Positions 32,059-39,715 of a stretch of DNA of 43,034 bases are shown here, piece by piece. A model generated the notes under the pieces. That model searched no databases, was not told where the DNA came from, and was given only the letters and a program-made list of their open reading frames with translations. Source of the DNA: Sedimentisphaerales bacterium. Lineage in GTDB: Bacteria > Planctomycetota > Phycisphaerae > Sedimentisphaerales > SG8-4. The stretch is taken from NCBI GenBank assembly GCA_016932895.1, contig JAFGCA010000005.1:1-43034 (forward strand). The letters run 5' to 3'. The stretch's first letter is position 1; each line of letters starts with the position of its first letter. A program made the position numbers and the translations under genes.

Positions 32059-33078
32059 ATGACCACCGATCCGAAACGAATCTTACTGGCACACGGAGGC
32101 GGAGGCCTGCTTACGGGCCGGCTGATCCGCGACCATATCCTCCCCACGCTCGCGAACGATACGCTCGCAGCGCTCGGCGATTCGGCGCACCTGGATTTGG
32201 GCTCCAGCCGGATTTGTTTCACCACCGATGGCTACGTCGTCAAGCCGCTGTTCTTCCCGGGAGGGGACATCGGCAAGCTGGCCGTCTGCGGGACGGTGAA
32301 CGATCTGGCGGTGGCGGGCTCCAGGCCGGTGGCGCTGGCCTTGTCTCTGATCATTGAGGAGGGATTGGAATTCGAGACGTTGGACAAGATACTGCAAAGC
32401 ATCGGCGAAACGGCGCGCCGGAACAACGTTTCGGTGGTTACGGGAGACACCAAGACCGTCGAGCGCGGCTCGGCCGATGCGATCTTCATCACGACGACCG
32501 GCGTGGGGGTCAAGCTGGCGGACGCGGACCTCGGATTCGGCCGGATCGAAGTCGGCGACAAGGTTCTCATCAACGGAACGGTCGGCGACCACGGCATGAC
32601 GATCATCTCGCAGCGGGAAGGAATTTCTTTCGATTCTCCGCTGGAGAGTGACTGTGCGGGTCTTGCGGGTCTGACCGGCGCCTTGTTTGAGACGGTCCCG
32701 GGCATCAAGTTCATGCGGGACCCCACACGCGGCGGGCTGGCTGCCACGTTGAGCGAAGTCGCCGAAGGCAGTGGCATGAGCGTCAGCATTTCTGAAACCG
32801 CCATTCCGGTGAGTCCGGCGGTTCAAGCCGCCGCCGATATGCTGGGCTTCGACGTGCTGAATATCGCCAACGAAGGCAAGTTCGTAGCGGTTGTCTCGCC
32901 CGATGCAGCCGAGCCCTGTTTGAAAATTTGTCGAGACCATCCGCTGGGCAGGGACGCCGCGATCATTGGCGAGATCGTCCGGACGCAAGATGCGCCGCTG
33001 GTAAAACTGACAACGAGGATAGGGGGCACGCGAATCGTACAGACACCGTACGGGCGTGAGCTGCCCAGGATCTGCTGA
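32059..33078 (+). CDS. hypE: Hydrogenase maturation protein HypE
   Basis: A 339-residue HypE of the PurM/SelD-like ATP-binding fold. It takes the carbamoyl group from HypF onto its C-terminal Cys and dehydrates it to thiocyanate with ATP. The C-terminus is ELPRIC, ending in the essential Cys, with nothing after it. The ATP-binding segments include LLAHGGGGLLTGRLI, FTTDGYVVKPLFFPGGDIG, VVTGDTKTV and RDPTRGGLAATL. AAAGGAAG upstream supports ATG 32059. The stop overlaps the hypA start (TGATG). Confidence 0.96.
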   Translation: MTTDPKRILLAHGGGGLLTGRLIRDHILPTLANDTLAALGDSAHLDLGSSRICFTTDGYVVKPLFFPGGDIGKLAVCGTVNDLAVAGSRPVALALSLIIEEGLEFETLDKILQSIGETARRNNVSVVTGDTKTVERGSADAIFITTTGVGVKLADADLGFGRIEVGDKVLINGTVGDHGMTIISQREGISFDSPLESDCAGLAGLTGALFETVPGIKFMRDPTRGGLAATLSEVAEGSGMSVSISETAIPVSPAVQAAADMLGFDVLNIANEGKFVAVVSPDAAEPCLKICRDHPLGRDAAIIGEIVRTQDAPLVKLTTRIGGTRIVQTPYGRELPRIC

Positions 33079-33440
33079 TGCACGAGACGACCATAGCGCA
33101 GAGCCTGGTGGAAGCGATCGTGCAGGAAGCCGAGAAGCGGCGCGCCAAACCTATTCGGGCAAAGATGAGCTGCGGCGAGCTCAACGCGGTCAATGACGAA
33201 GTGCTCTCGTTCGCGTTCGATGCCGTTGCTGCCGGTACGCCGTGTGCAGGTGTGAAACTGGAGGTGGAGCACAAAGCGCTGCAGGCAAAGTGTCGCCGTT
33301 GTGAACGGACGTTTGTTGTGGAGATGTCGGACGTGAGGTGTCCTCACTGCAAGGGCGACGACTTCGAGCTGCTTCCCGACGCGCCTTTGATTCTGGAAGA
33401 GATCGAATTTGAAGAAGGGACAGATGATGAGCAAGATTGA
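33078..33440 (+). CDS. hypA: Hydrogenase nickel metallochaperone HypA
   Basis: A 120-residue HypA that delivers nickel to the hydrogenase large subunit with HypB. The N-terminal MHETTIAQ gives the nickel-binding Met-His-Glu. The zinc site is C72/C75 (KCRRC) and C88/C91 (RCPHC). The acidic tail (LEEIEFEEGTDDEQD) is slightly longer than usual. It overlaps hypE by one base and hypB by 14, so translation is coupled throughout. Confidence 0.95.
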   Translation: MHETTIAQSLVEAIVQEAEKRRAKPIRAKMSCGELNAVNDEVLSFAFDAVAAGTPCAGVKLEVEHKALQAKCRRCERTFVVEMSDVRCPHCKGDDFELLPDAPLILEEIEFEEGTDDEQD

Positions 33441-34092
33441 TGTGGGCCAGCGGGTCCTTAACGCCAATGACGCGCATGCACTGAAGAACAGCCAGCTTCT
33501 GCGCTACCGCAAGAAGTTGTGCTTGAACCTGATCTCCTCTCCCGGCTCGGGCAAAACGACGCTGCTGGTGCGAACGATCAGCGATTTGAACGAGACCGTC
33601 AAGATGGGCGTCATCGAAGGGGACGTGCAGACGGATATCGATGCCGAGCGCATTCGCGCCACGCAGGCGCCTGCGATTCAGATCAACACGGAAGGCGCAT
33701 GCCATCTATCGGCCGTCCAGGTCAGCAAGGCTCTGGAAGAACTGCCTCTCGATAGTCTGGATGTGGTCTTTATCGAGAATGTTGGTAATTTGGTTTGTCC
33801 TTCCGCTTTTGAGTTGGGGGAAAATGGGAAAGTTGCCCTGCTGTCCGTGGCGGAAGGGGATGATAAACCGGTGAAGTATCCTGCCATCTTTGCGAAATCG
33901 AAGGTCCTTCTCATCAACAAGATCGATTTGCTTGCGGGCGGTTCGCAGGTCGATTTCGATCTCGACCGGGCGCAGGCCGATGCTCGCAAGCTCAACAAGG
34001 ACATCGTGGTGTTTCCGGTGTCGGCCAAGACGGGAGAAGGGATGGAGAACTGGTACGACTGGCTCACGACGCAGGTGCGCTCGTTGCGATAG
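33427..34092 (+). CDS. hypB: Hydrogenase nickel incorporation GTPase HypB
   Basis: A 221-residue SIMIBI-class GTPase for nickel insertion. P-loop SSPGSGKTT (37-45), EGDVQTDIDAERI (switch), and NKIDLL (NKxD) are clear. Metal residues at the dimer interface are Cys-His in GACHLSA and the Cys in ENVGNLVCP. There is no N-terminal His-rich or CxxCGC nickel-storage region. ATG 33427 is chosen with AAGGGA 6 nt upstream; ATG 33424 is adjacent. It ends the hyp run and converges with nadD 18 nt later. The hydrogenase itself is not in this window. Confidence 0.95.
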   Translation: MSKIDVGQRVLNANDAHALKNSQLLRYRKKLCLNLISSPGSGKTTLLVRTISDLNETVKMGVIEGDVQTDIDAERIRATQAPAIQINTEGACHLSAVQVSKALEELPLDSLDVVFIENVGNLVCPSAFELGENGKVALLSVAEGDDKPVKYPAIFAKSKVLLINKIDLLAGGSQVDFDLDRAQADARKLNKDIVVFPVSAKTGEGMENWYDWLTTQVRSLR

Positions 34093-34110
34093 GGCGACGC
34101 CCCGCGTGTG

Positions 34111-34749
34111 TCAGTCCGTTGTTGCGTCGGGTTCGCGGTAGAGGCCGCGCTCGTTGACGTATTCGATCACGTCGGGATGCAGCATCCCTTCCACGTTGGA
34201 GCCGCTGCGTAACCGTTTTCGTATCTCGGTACTGCTGACGTCAATCAGCGGAGTCTGCACGACGTTGCGTTTGAGCTTGCCGACGCGCTGGGCTCCCCAC
34301 GCGGGCTCGAATCGATCGAAATCGGGCGTTTCATAGCCGGCCCGCTGCATCGTCGTAACGCTGCACTCGTCGATGAGATCCTCGATCCCGTACCAATGCA
34401 CCAGGTCGTCAATACTGTCGGCGCCGAGCAGCCAGTGAACGGTGGTTGCCGGCCCGTACTCTTTCTTGAAGTGGCGCACCGTATCGAGCGTGTAACTGGG
34501 AGCGGGGCGGTGCAACTCGCAATCGCTTACGAGAAACGTCTCGTTGTCCGCGAGGGTCAGCTCGATCATGCGCAGTCGATCCGCGTCGCCGGCGCGCGGT
34601 GCGAATCCCTTCAAAGGCGAACACTTGGCCGGGATGAAGATGACTTTCTCTGCTTCGATTTGTCTCGCGGCGGCCTCGGCCACCGTGGCGTGGCCCAGGT
34701 GGATGGGATCGAACGTGCCGCCGAACAATGCTATTGTGCTTGGAGCCAT
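34111..34749 (-). CDS. nadD: Nicotinate-nucleotide adenylyltransferase
   Basis: A 212-residue NadD, which makes deamido-NAD from nicotinate mononucleotide and ATP. The nucleotidyltransferase fold shows FGGTFDPIHLGH (9-20), where GTFDPxHxGH is the adenylyl-transfer motif, and DVSSTEIRKRLRSG near the C-terminus (ISSTxIR class). Length is normal. I use ATG 34749 (MAPSTIALFGG); a TTG two codons upstream is the alternative. It converges with hypB. Upstream lies a 520-nt non-coding gap. Confidence 0.93.
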   Translation of the reverse strand: MAPSTIALFGGTFDPIHLGHATVAEAAARQIEAEKVIFIPAKCSPLKGFAPRAGDADRLRMIELTLADNETFLVSDCELHRPAPSYTLDTVRHFKKEYGPATTVHWLLGADSIDDLVHWYGIEDLIDECSVTTMQRAGYETPDFDRFEPAWGAQRVGKLKRNVVQTPLIDVSSTEIRKRLRSGSNVEGMLHPDVIEYVNERGLYREPDATTD

Positions 34750-35269
34750 GAACAACTAACAAGTAAACTGTGCGTTCTTTTCCTTCGTTCCACACGCGGA
34801 TCGCAAAAAAACTGCCATCCAAACCAAAGATCAAGAAACATTGTTTGGCGGGGGAAGTCAAGCGGCTTCCGCGTTCTTGTGATTCTTTCGTCCCGTTTGC
34901 GAGACATTGTCACCCGCGTTCGTTGTCACGAGCGGTTGCGACGGCAAGTCCAGTGAAACGAGTACACAGTGCGTATTGGCGCGGAACGAAGGGGCCGGCG
35001 CCTGCGCGTTATCAGGTGACGTCACGCGACGAAACGTACGTCGCATCGCCACGTTGCGCCGCCTGTCACAAGGAGCGCGCTACCGTGACGAACAAGGGCC
35101 GAGAAAAATTTTTATGAAGTATCAGCAAATATCTGGACGATAAAGAACATAACCATTGTAATTACCAGTTATTATGGTGTTGACAATGGATGGATCGCCA
35201 ACTTTAGCGTTATCAAGTAAAGTGAATACAGAAAGCATCGTTTAGTGGTCAGCTTGAAGGAGAAGAGTA
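34750..35269. other. Non-coding gap upstream of the (ATKKK)n gene
   Basis: No supportable gene on either strand. GC drops sharply after ~35,100. TTGACA occurs at 35180-35185, but the sequence 17 nt on (TTTAGC) is a poor -10, so it is only a weak promoter candidate for the gene at 35270. A 10-bp palindrome GTGACGTCAC sits at 35016-35025 and may be chance. Confidence 0.4.
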
Positions 35270-35422
35270 ATGGCCAAGAAGAAAGCAAAGAAGAAAGCGA
35301 CAAAGAAGAAAGCAACAAAGAAGAAAGCGACGAAGAAGAAAGCGACGAAGAAGAAAGCGACAAAGAAGAAAGCCACGAAGAAGAAAGCCACGAAGAAGAA
35401 AGCCGTGAAGAAGAAGAAATAG
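35270..35422 (+). CDS. Tiny histone H1-like lysine repeat protein, (ATKKK)n
   Basis: A 50-residue protein made almost only of Lys, Ala and Thr. It starts MAKKKAKKK, then has seven consecutive ATKKK pentapeptides and ends AVKKKK. It is reminiscent of the C-terminal tails of eukaryotic H1 and bacterial H1-like proteins (AlgP/Hc1-type), so it probably binds DNA or RNA through charge. Support for a real gene: AAGGAGA 7 nt before the ATG, synonymous third-base variation among repeats (GCA/GCG/GCC, ACA/ACG) showing selection on protein rather than recent duplication, and a good terminator at 35555. The opposite-strand Phe-rich frames are its shadow. Confidence 0.75.
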   Translation: MAKKKAKKKATKKKATKKKATKKKATKKKATKKKATKKKATKKKAVKKKK

Positions 35423-35554
35423 CGCCGGCGCTTCGTCGGTAGCCTGCTCGAGCGCGTCGGCCGCAAGTTGCGCCGATTACCGAGCTTCGCCGGAATGGAC
35501 ACGCCAGGACGGCAGGTTCGATTGAAATTGCATTCATTGCAGCAGGCTTTGAGG

Positions 35555-35596
35555 AAATGGAAGGTTCTCCGAGAGAAGGAAACCTTCCATTTTTTC
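35555..35596 (+). terminator. Intrinsic terminator after the (ATKKK)n gene
   Basis: Perfect 12-bp stem, AAATGGAAGGTT (35555-35566) against 35581-35592, 14-nt loop, overlapping a run of six T (35590-35595). It lies about 130 nt after the stop, giving a long 3' region. Confidence 0.85.
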
Positions 35597-35663
35597 ATTT
35601 GGGGCCGTCCCGGCTCCAAACGGGTGGGCGAGACCCCTTCCGGCGGACTTTCCGCCAGGTTTC

Positions 35664-35691
35664 TTGAAATTCCCGCGCATTGACCTATACT
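35664..35691 (+). promoter_or_regulatory. Promoter of lysA
   Basis: TTGAAA (35664-35669) and TATACT (35686-35691) with a 16-nt spacer. Predicted start near 35698, 65 nt before the ATG. It lies after the terminator of the preceding gene, so lysA is independently transcribed. Confidence 0.55.
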
Positions 35692-35762
35692 GTGTCGCTG
35701 CCCTGTTGCCCGTCGCAGCGCGGCAAACCGTTGCGTAACGCCACGTTAGGAGAAGTGAATCG

Positions 35763-37052
35763 ATGGATTTCTTCCGTTATCGCGGGGGCCGGCTGTGGGT
35801 CGAAGAGGTGGACGTCGAGCGTATCGCCTCGGAGGTCGGCACGCCCGCCTATATTTACAGCAAGGCCACTCTCGCGGACCATCTGCACAAGGTACAAGAG
35901 GCCTACAAAGAACTGGAGACCGTGATCTGCTTCTCCGTCAAGGCGTGTGGGAACGTCAACATCCTGCGCTTCCTGGCCCGCGAAGGCAGCGGGTTCGATA
36001 TCGTCAGCGGCGGGGAGTTGTACCGGGCGCTGCGGGCCGGCGCCGATCCGGCGCGGATCGTCTATGCCGGGGTGGGCAAGACCGACGGTGAGATTCTGGA
36101 CGCGCTGAACGCCGGCATCGGCTACTTCAACGTGGAGTCGGAGCAGGAGCTGGAAAACCTGATCCGCCTGGCGCAGCAGAACGCGGCGGCGACGAAGGGA
36201 GAGGTGCGGGCGGCGCTGCGCGTGAATCCCGACATCGAGTACGGGGCCCATGCCTTCCTGACCACGGGAAAGAAGGAAACCAAATTCGGCGTGGACATCG
36301 AACGGGCGCTCCAGGTCTTCGATCGCTATGGCGGCAACGGCGCGGTCGACCTGTGTGCCGTTCACGTTCACCTGGGCACGGGCGGCAAGACCATCGATCC
36401 CTACGTCGAGGCGGTCGAGAAGATCCTGGCGCTGATGGAACGGCTGCGCGAGAAAGGCCACACGATCTCCGCATTGGATTTGGGCGGCGGCTACGGTGCC
36501 GATTACGAAACGGACACGGCGCCCGCGGCGGATGAATACGCGGCCGGTATCGTGCCGTTGCTGAAGGACAAAGGCCTGAAGCTCATCCTGGAGCCCGGCA
36601 AGAGCATCTGTGCCAACGCGGGCATCCTCCTGACGCGCGTACTCTACACGAAGCAGGGAGGCAGCAAGAAGTTTGCCATCGTGGACGCCGGTATGAACGA
36701 TCTGATTCGCCCGTCGCTGTACGACGCGTTCCATTTCATCTGGCCGACGGACGTGGCATCGCAGTGGATGCCGCCGGCGCGGAGCAAAGACCTCCACCTG
36801 GAAGGCTGTGAAGTGGTTGACGTGGTGGGTCCCATTTGCGAGGGCGCGGATTTTCTCGCCAAAGACAGGGCTCTCCCTCCGGTCCAACGCGGCGATCTGA
36901 TGGCGGTCTTTACCGCCGGTGCGTACGGGGCCACGATGAGCAGCAACTACAACGGCCGCTGCCGCGCCGCGGAGGTTCTGGTGGAGGGCGATCAGTTCCG
37001 CGTGATTCGCAGACGCGAGACCTATGAAGACCTGATCGCTCTGGAGCAGTGA
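35763..37052 (+). CDS. lysA: Diaminopimelate decarboxylase
   Basis: A 429-residue PLP enzyme, the last step of lysine synthesis (meso-diaminopimelate to lysine). It has the alanine-racemase-like barrel with the PLP Lys in CFSVKACGN (K60; YAVKAN in most homologues). SGFDIVSGGELYRAL, VHLHLGTG-type (AVHVHLGTGGK), LDLGGGYGADY and ILEPGKSI follow, then the substrate/dimer segment ICEGADFLAKDR and GAYGATMSSNYNGR. AGGAGA lies about 8 nt before the ATG. The gene is alone and converges with accC across a fold-back repeat. Confidence 0.94.
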   Translation: MDFFRYRGGRLWVEEVDVERIASEVGTPAYIYSKATLADHLHKVQEAYKELETVICFSVKACGNVNILRFLAREGSGFDIVSGGELYRALRAGADPARIVYAGVGKTDGEILDALNAGIGYFNVESEQELENLIRLAQQNAAATKGEVRAALRVNPDIEYGAHAFLTTGKKETKFGVDIERALQVFDRYGGNGAVDLCAVHVHLGTGGKTIDPYVEAVEKILALMERLREKGHTISALDLGGGYGADYETDTAPAADEYAAGIVPLLKDKGLKLILEPGKSICANAGILLTRVLYTKQGGSKKFAIVDAGMNDLIRPSLYDAFHFIWPTDVASQWMPPARSKDLHLEGCEVVDVVGPICEGADFLAKDRALPPVQRGDLMAVFTAGAYGATMSSNYNGRCRAAEVLVEGDQFRVIRRRETYEDLIALEQ

Positions 37053-37088
37053 TACGAGTTATACGGATTCGGATCAATCTCTGCGCGG

Positions 37089-37188
37089 TGTGTCATCCTG
37101 AACGAAGCGCAGCGCAGTGAAGGATCTGGGCGGCGACTTCGAAGAACTTCCCGTTCGGGGGCGAGATCCTTCGCCTCCGGATGACACA
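37089..37188. repeat. 100-bp fold-back repeat between lysA and accC
   Basis: Imperfect inverted arms, 37089-37127 (TGTGTCATCCTGAACGAAGC...AAGGATCT) and 37164-37188 (AGATCCTTCGCC...GGATGACACA). It lies between convergent genes and could act as a bidirectional terminator. Same type as the arm at 29,828-29,857 and similar in design to 11,888-11,963. Confidence 0.65.
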
Positions 37189-37264
37189 GTCCTGTCGCGC
37201 CAGAGTTCCTCGCAATCGGTATAAACCCTGACGGTGTGCGTCCGGGCGCGGGGCGGGACGCTGG

Positions 37265-38602
37265 TCAGAAGTTTCGTTCCACGAACCCGGTATCGACCTT
37301 GCCCTTGACGAACAGGTTGTGCGAGAGGATATCGAGGCAGGCGGGAATGGTGGTCTTGACCGGCTCAATGACGAACTCCTGGAGGGCCCTTCTCATGGTG
37401 GCGATGGCCTCCGTGCGCGTTTTCTGGTGGACGATCACCTTGGCGATCATCGAGTCGTAGTGGGGCGTGATCTTCCAGCCCTGGTGCACGTACGTATCGA
37501 CTCTCACACCGGGGCCGCCGGGGGCGATGAAGCGGCTGATGGTGCCCGGACAGGGCGCGAAATTGTTGGCCGGGTCCTCCGCGTTGATACGGCATTCGAT
37601 GGCCACGCCCTGATGCTTGATGTTCTTCTGTCGCAGGCGCAGCGTGTGCCCGCTGGCGATCTTGAGCTGCCATTTGATGAGGTCGTGCCCCGTGACCATC
37701 TCCGTGACGGGATGTTCGACCTGGATTCGCGTGTTGGCCTCGATGAAGTAGAACTTCTTGTCTTTGTCCAGGAGGAACTCGACCGTGGCCGCACTGACGT
37801 ACTTGGCGTCCTTGATCAGTCGCAGCGCCGCCTCGGCCAGCCGCTGGCGGTCCTTTTCCTCCAACGCCGGACAGGGCGATTCCTCGATCATCTTCTGATG
37901 ACGCCTCTGGATGGAGCAGTCTCTCTCGTAGAAGTGCAGGGCGTTGCCTTCCTTGTCGGCCAGGACCTGGACTTCCACGTGCCGGGGCTCGAGGATGAAC
38001 TTCTCGATGTAGACGCTGCTCTCTCCAAAGGCGGCCTCGGCTTCGGCGCGAGCGGCGCTGTAGGCGCTGCGCAGGCTGATGTCGTTATGGACGACGCGCA
38101 TCCCGCGCCCGCCGCCGCCGGCGACGGCCTTGATAATCACGGGATAACCGATCTCGTTGGCAAGTTTCAGCGCCTCGGTGTCATCGGGGATGACCCCTTC
38201 GGAACCCGGAACCGTGGGGACTTTGGCCTTTCGCGCCAGCTTGCGCGCCTCGACCTTGTCTCCCAGCAGGCGCATGGCCTCGACCGGGGGGCCGATGAAG
38301 ACGATGCCGCAGTCGCGACAGATCTCCGCGAAGTTGATGTTCTCGGCCAGGAACCCGTAGCCCGGATGAATCGCGTCGACGTTGGTGATTTCAGCGGCGC
38401 TGATGATGCGCGGGATATTGAGGTAACTCTGATTGCAGTCGGGCGGTCCGATGCAGACCGCTTCGTCGGCGAACTGCACGTAGGGCGCGGTCCTGTCGGC
38501 TTCGGAATAGACCACCACCGTCTCGATGTCGAGCTCGCGGCAGGCCCGAATGATGCGGAGGGCGATTTCCCCCCGGTTGGCGATGAGAATTCTCGAAAGC
38601 AT
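37265..38602 (-). CDS. accC: Acetyl-CoA carboxylase biotin carboxylase subunit
   Basis: A 445-residue AccC, which carboxylates the biotin on AccB with ATP and bicarbonate in the first step of fatty acid synthesis. It starts [20 protein letters not shown]. The ATP-grasp core has [27 protein letters not shown] and [17 protein letters not shown], with catalytic Arg and Glu residues in place. AGAGGAA precedes the ATG. The usual accB-accC operon order is kept, but a 171-bp repeat element lies between the two genes. Confidence 0.95.
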   Translation of the reverse strand: MLSRILIANRGEIALRIIRACRELDIETVVVYSEADRTAPYVQFADEAVCIGPPDCNQSYLNIPRIISAAEITNVDAIHPGYGFLAENINFAEICRDCGIVFIGPPVEAMRLLGDKVEARKLARKAKVPTVPGSEGVIPDDTEALKLANEIGYPVIIKAVAGGGGRGMRVVHNDISLRSAYSAARAEAEAAFGESSVYIEKFILEPRHVEVQVLADKEGNALHFYERDCSIQRRHQKMIEESPCPALEEKDRQRLAEAALRLIKDAKYVSAATVEFLLDKDKKFYFIEANTRIQVEHPVTEMVTGHDLIKWQLKIASGHTLRLRQKNIKHQGVAIECRINAEDPANNFAPCPGTISRFIAPGGPGVRVDTYVHQGWKITPHYDSMIAKVIVHQKTRTEAIATMRRALQEFVIEPVKTTIPACLDILSHNLFVKGKVDTGFVERNF

Positions 38603-38647
38603 TTCCTCTTACTCGTCTCCGTGCATAGCCTGCCATTGCTTAACTGG

Positions 38648-38818
38648 ACTTCTGCAAAATGAAGATTAGGCCTATATTCTTCAAGGAAATCGTTGGTGTG
38701 ATTTCCTTGAAGACAGGACTTAAATACCAATACCCAAAGCAGTTACGTTCTCGGGAGGAAAAATCGACAAGAAGATCTTTCCTCCCTAAAGTAAGCCTAA
38801 TCTCCATTTTGCACAAGT
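38648..38818. mobile_element. 171-bp MITE-like element, copy B
   Basis: Second copy of the element at 27274-27443, in the opposite orientation. The terminal inverted repeats (38648-38674, 38792-38818) are 27 bp with about two mismatches. Both internal hairpins are kept: the AAGGAAATC/GATTTCCTT pair (38683-38708) and the GGGAGGA/TCCTCCC pair (38754-38786). By eye the copies are roughly 80% identical over the full length. It occupies most of the 259-nt accB-accC gap. Confidence 0.8.
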
Positions 38819-38861
38819 CTTCTACTTAAGTGGAACGCGGTGTGCGACTGGTTTCTCGGGC

Positions 38862-39347
38862 TCAGTCCGGCCTGACCTTGAAGAGGACCTGTCCGAATTC
38901 GACGGCCTGACCGTTGTTGACCACTCTCTCGACGATTTCGCCGCAGGTCTCGGCCTTTATCTCGTTCATCACCTTCATGGCTTCGATGATACACACCACC
39001 GTCTGGGGGTTCACCAAGGAGCCGGTTTCCACGTAGGGGTCGGAATCGGGGCTCGGCGCCTCGTAGAAGGTCCCGACAATGGGGGACTTGATCTCCTGAA
39101 ACTCCTCGCTGTCTTGTGCTGCGGGTGCCTGCTCTGCAGAGAGCAGCGGGGCCTCGGACGCTGCGGCCGGCGAGACGGCCCCGGGCACGGCGGTGATGAT
39201 GTGCCCCACGGGCGCCGGCGCCGGCATGGCGCGTCGCAACGAAATCCTGTCGTCCCCGTGCTGGATGTTGATTTTCACGAGGTCGTTCTCTTTCATGATC
39301 TCAAGGAGTTCTTTGATCTTCGCAACGTCGGCATCGTTCTCGGGCAT
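38862..39347 (-). CDS. accB: Acetyl-CoA carboxylase biotin carboxyl carrier protein
   Basis: A 161-residue BCCP. The C-terminal biotinyl domain carries IIEAMKVMNEI, with Lys125 as the biotin site, preceded by IKSPIVGTFYEAPSPDSDP, whose thumb-like insert is typical of AccB. An Ala/Pro-rich linker (~40-85) joins it to the N-terminal helical part that binds AccC. AAAGGA about 8 nt before the ATG supports the start. It has its own promoter at 39441-39468 and a possible attenuator in its leader. Confidence 0.94.
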   Translation of the reverse strand: MPENDADVAKIKELLEIMKENDLVKINIQHGDDRISLRRAMPAPAPVGHIITAVPGAVSPAAASEAPLLSAEQAPAAQDSEEFQEIKSPIVGTFYEAPSPDSDPYVETGSLVNPQTVVCIIEAMKVMNEIKAETCGEIVERVVNNGQAVEFGQVLFKVRPD

Positions 39348-39394
39348 TACCGCGTCCTTTCCCCAGACCCCGGGTATCGCGCGCAGGGTCTAAC

Positions 39395-39414
39395 AAAAAG
39401 TCCCCGGAGGGGAC
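39395..39414 (-). terminator. Attenuator-like hairpin in the accB leader
   Basis: On the minus strand GTCCCC-TCC-GGGGAC (39414-39400) is followed at once by five T (39399-39395). It lies between the predicted transcription start (~39434) and the accB ATG (39347). A second hairpin (AGACCC with GGGTCT) follows closer to the ribosome site. Confidence 0.5.
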
Positions 39415-39440
39415 GTAAGAGACAATATAACCAGTGGACC

Positions 39441-39468
39441 AGTATACCGGCTGCCGGGGTCTTTGCAA
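39441..39468 (-). promoter_or_regulatory. Promoter of accB
   Basis: On the minus strand TTGCAA (39463-39468) and TATACT (39441-39446) with a 16-nt spacer. Between here and the terminator at 39,669 I see no gene. Confidence 0.5.
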
Positions 39469-39668
39469 TAGAATTCCGGGGTCCCGCAGGTCGTTGGAGG
39501 CGGTCGCCGACAGCCGCTTTCGACCCTTGCAACGGCATTTTCAGGCAGAAACTCGCTCGGAGAGGTACAATTCGGTCGTATCGGAGGACATCAGGCGGGG
39601 CTGCGGCACGCGGGGGGCCGGGTCGGAGAGACGTCCCGTCTTTTTCGATTGGGGCGGAGTCGGCGCAT

Positions 39669-39704
39669 AAAAAAAGCGCCGCGGCCTCTCAAAGGCCGCG
39701 GCGC
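39669..39704 (-). terminator. Intrinsic terminator of the DUF11 lipoprotein gene
   Basis: On the minus strand a perfect 12-bp GC-rich stem (39693-39704 with 39676-39687), 5-nt loop, followed by seven T (39675-39669). It begins 12 nt after the gene's stop codon. Confidence 0.92.
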
Positions 39705-39715
39705 GGGTGAGTCGG

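Noticed and set aside
35180..35208. Promoter for the (ATKKK)n gene from TTGACA at 35180
   Set aside because: The -35 is perfect, but no acceptable -10 lies 16-18 nt downstream, so I mention it only as weak.
35242..35619. Phe/Val-rich minus-strand frame with FFFVA repeats
   Set aside because: Pure antisense of the (ATKKK)n gene; no start context.
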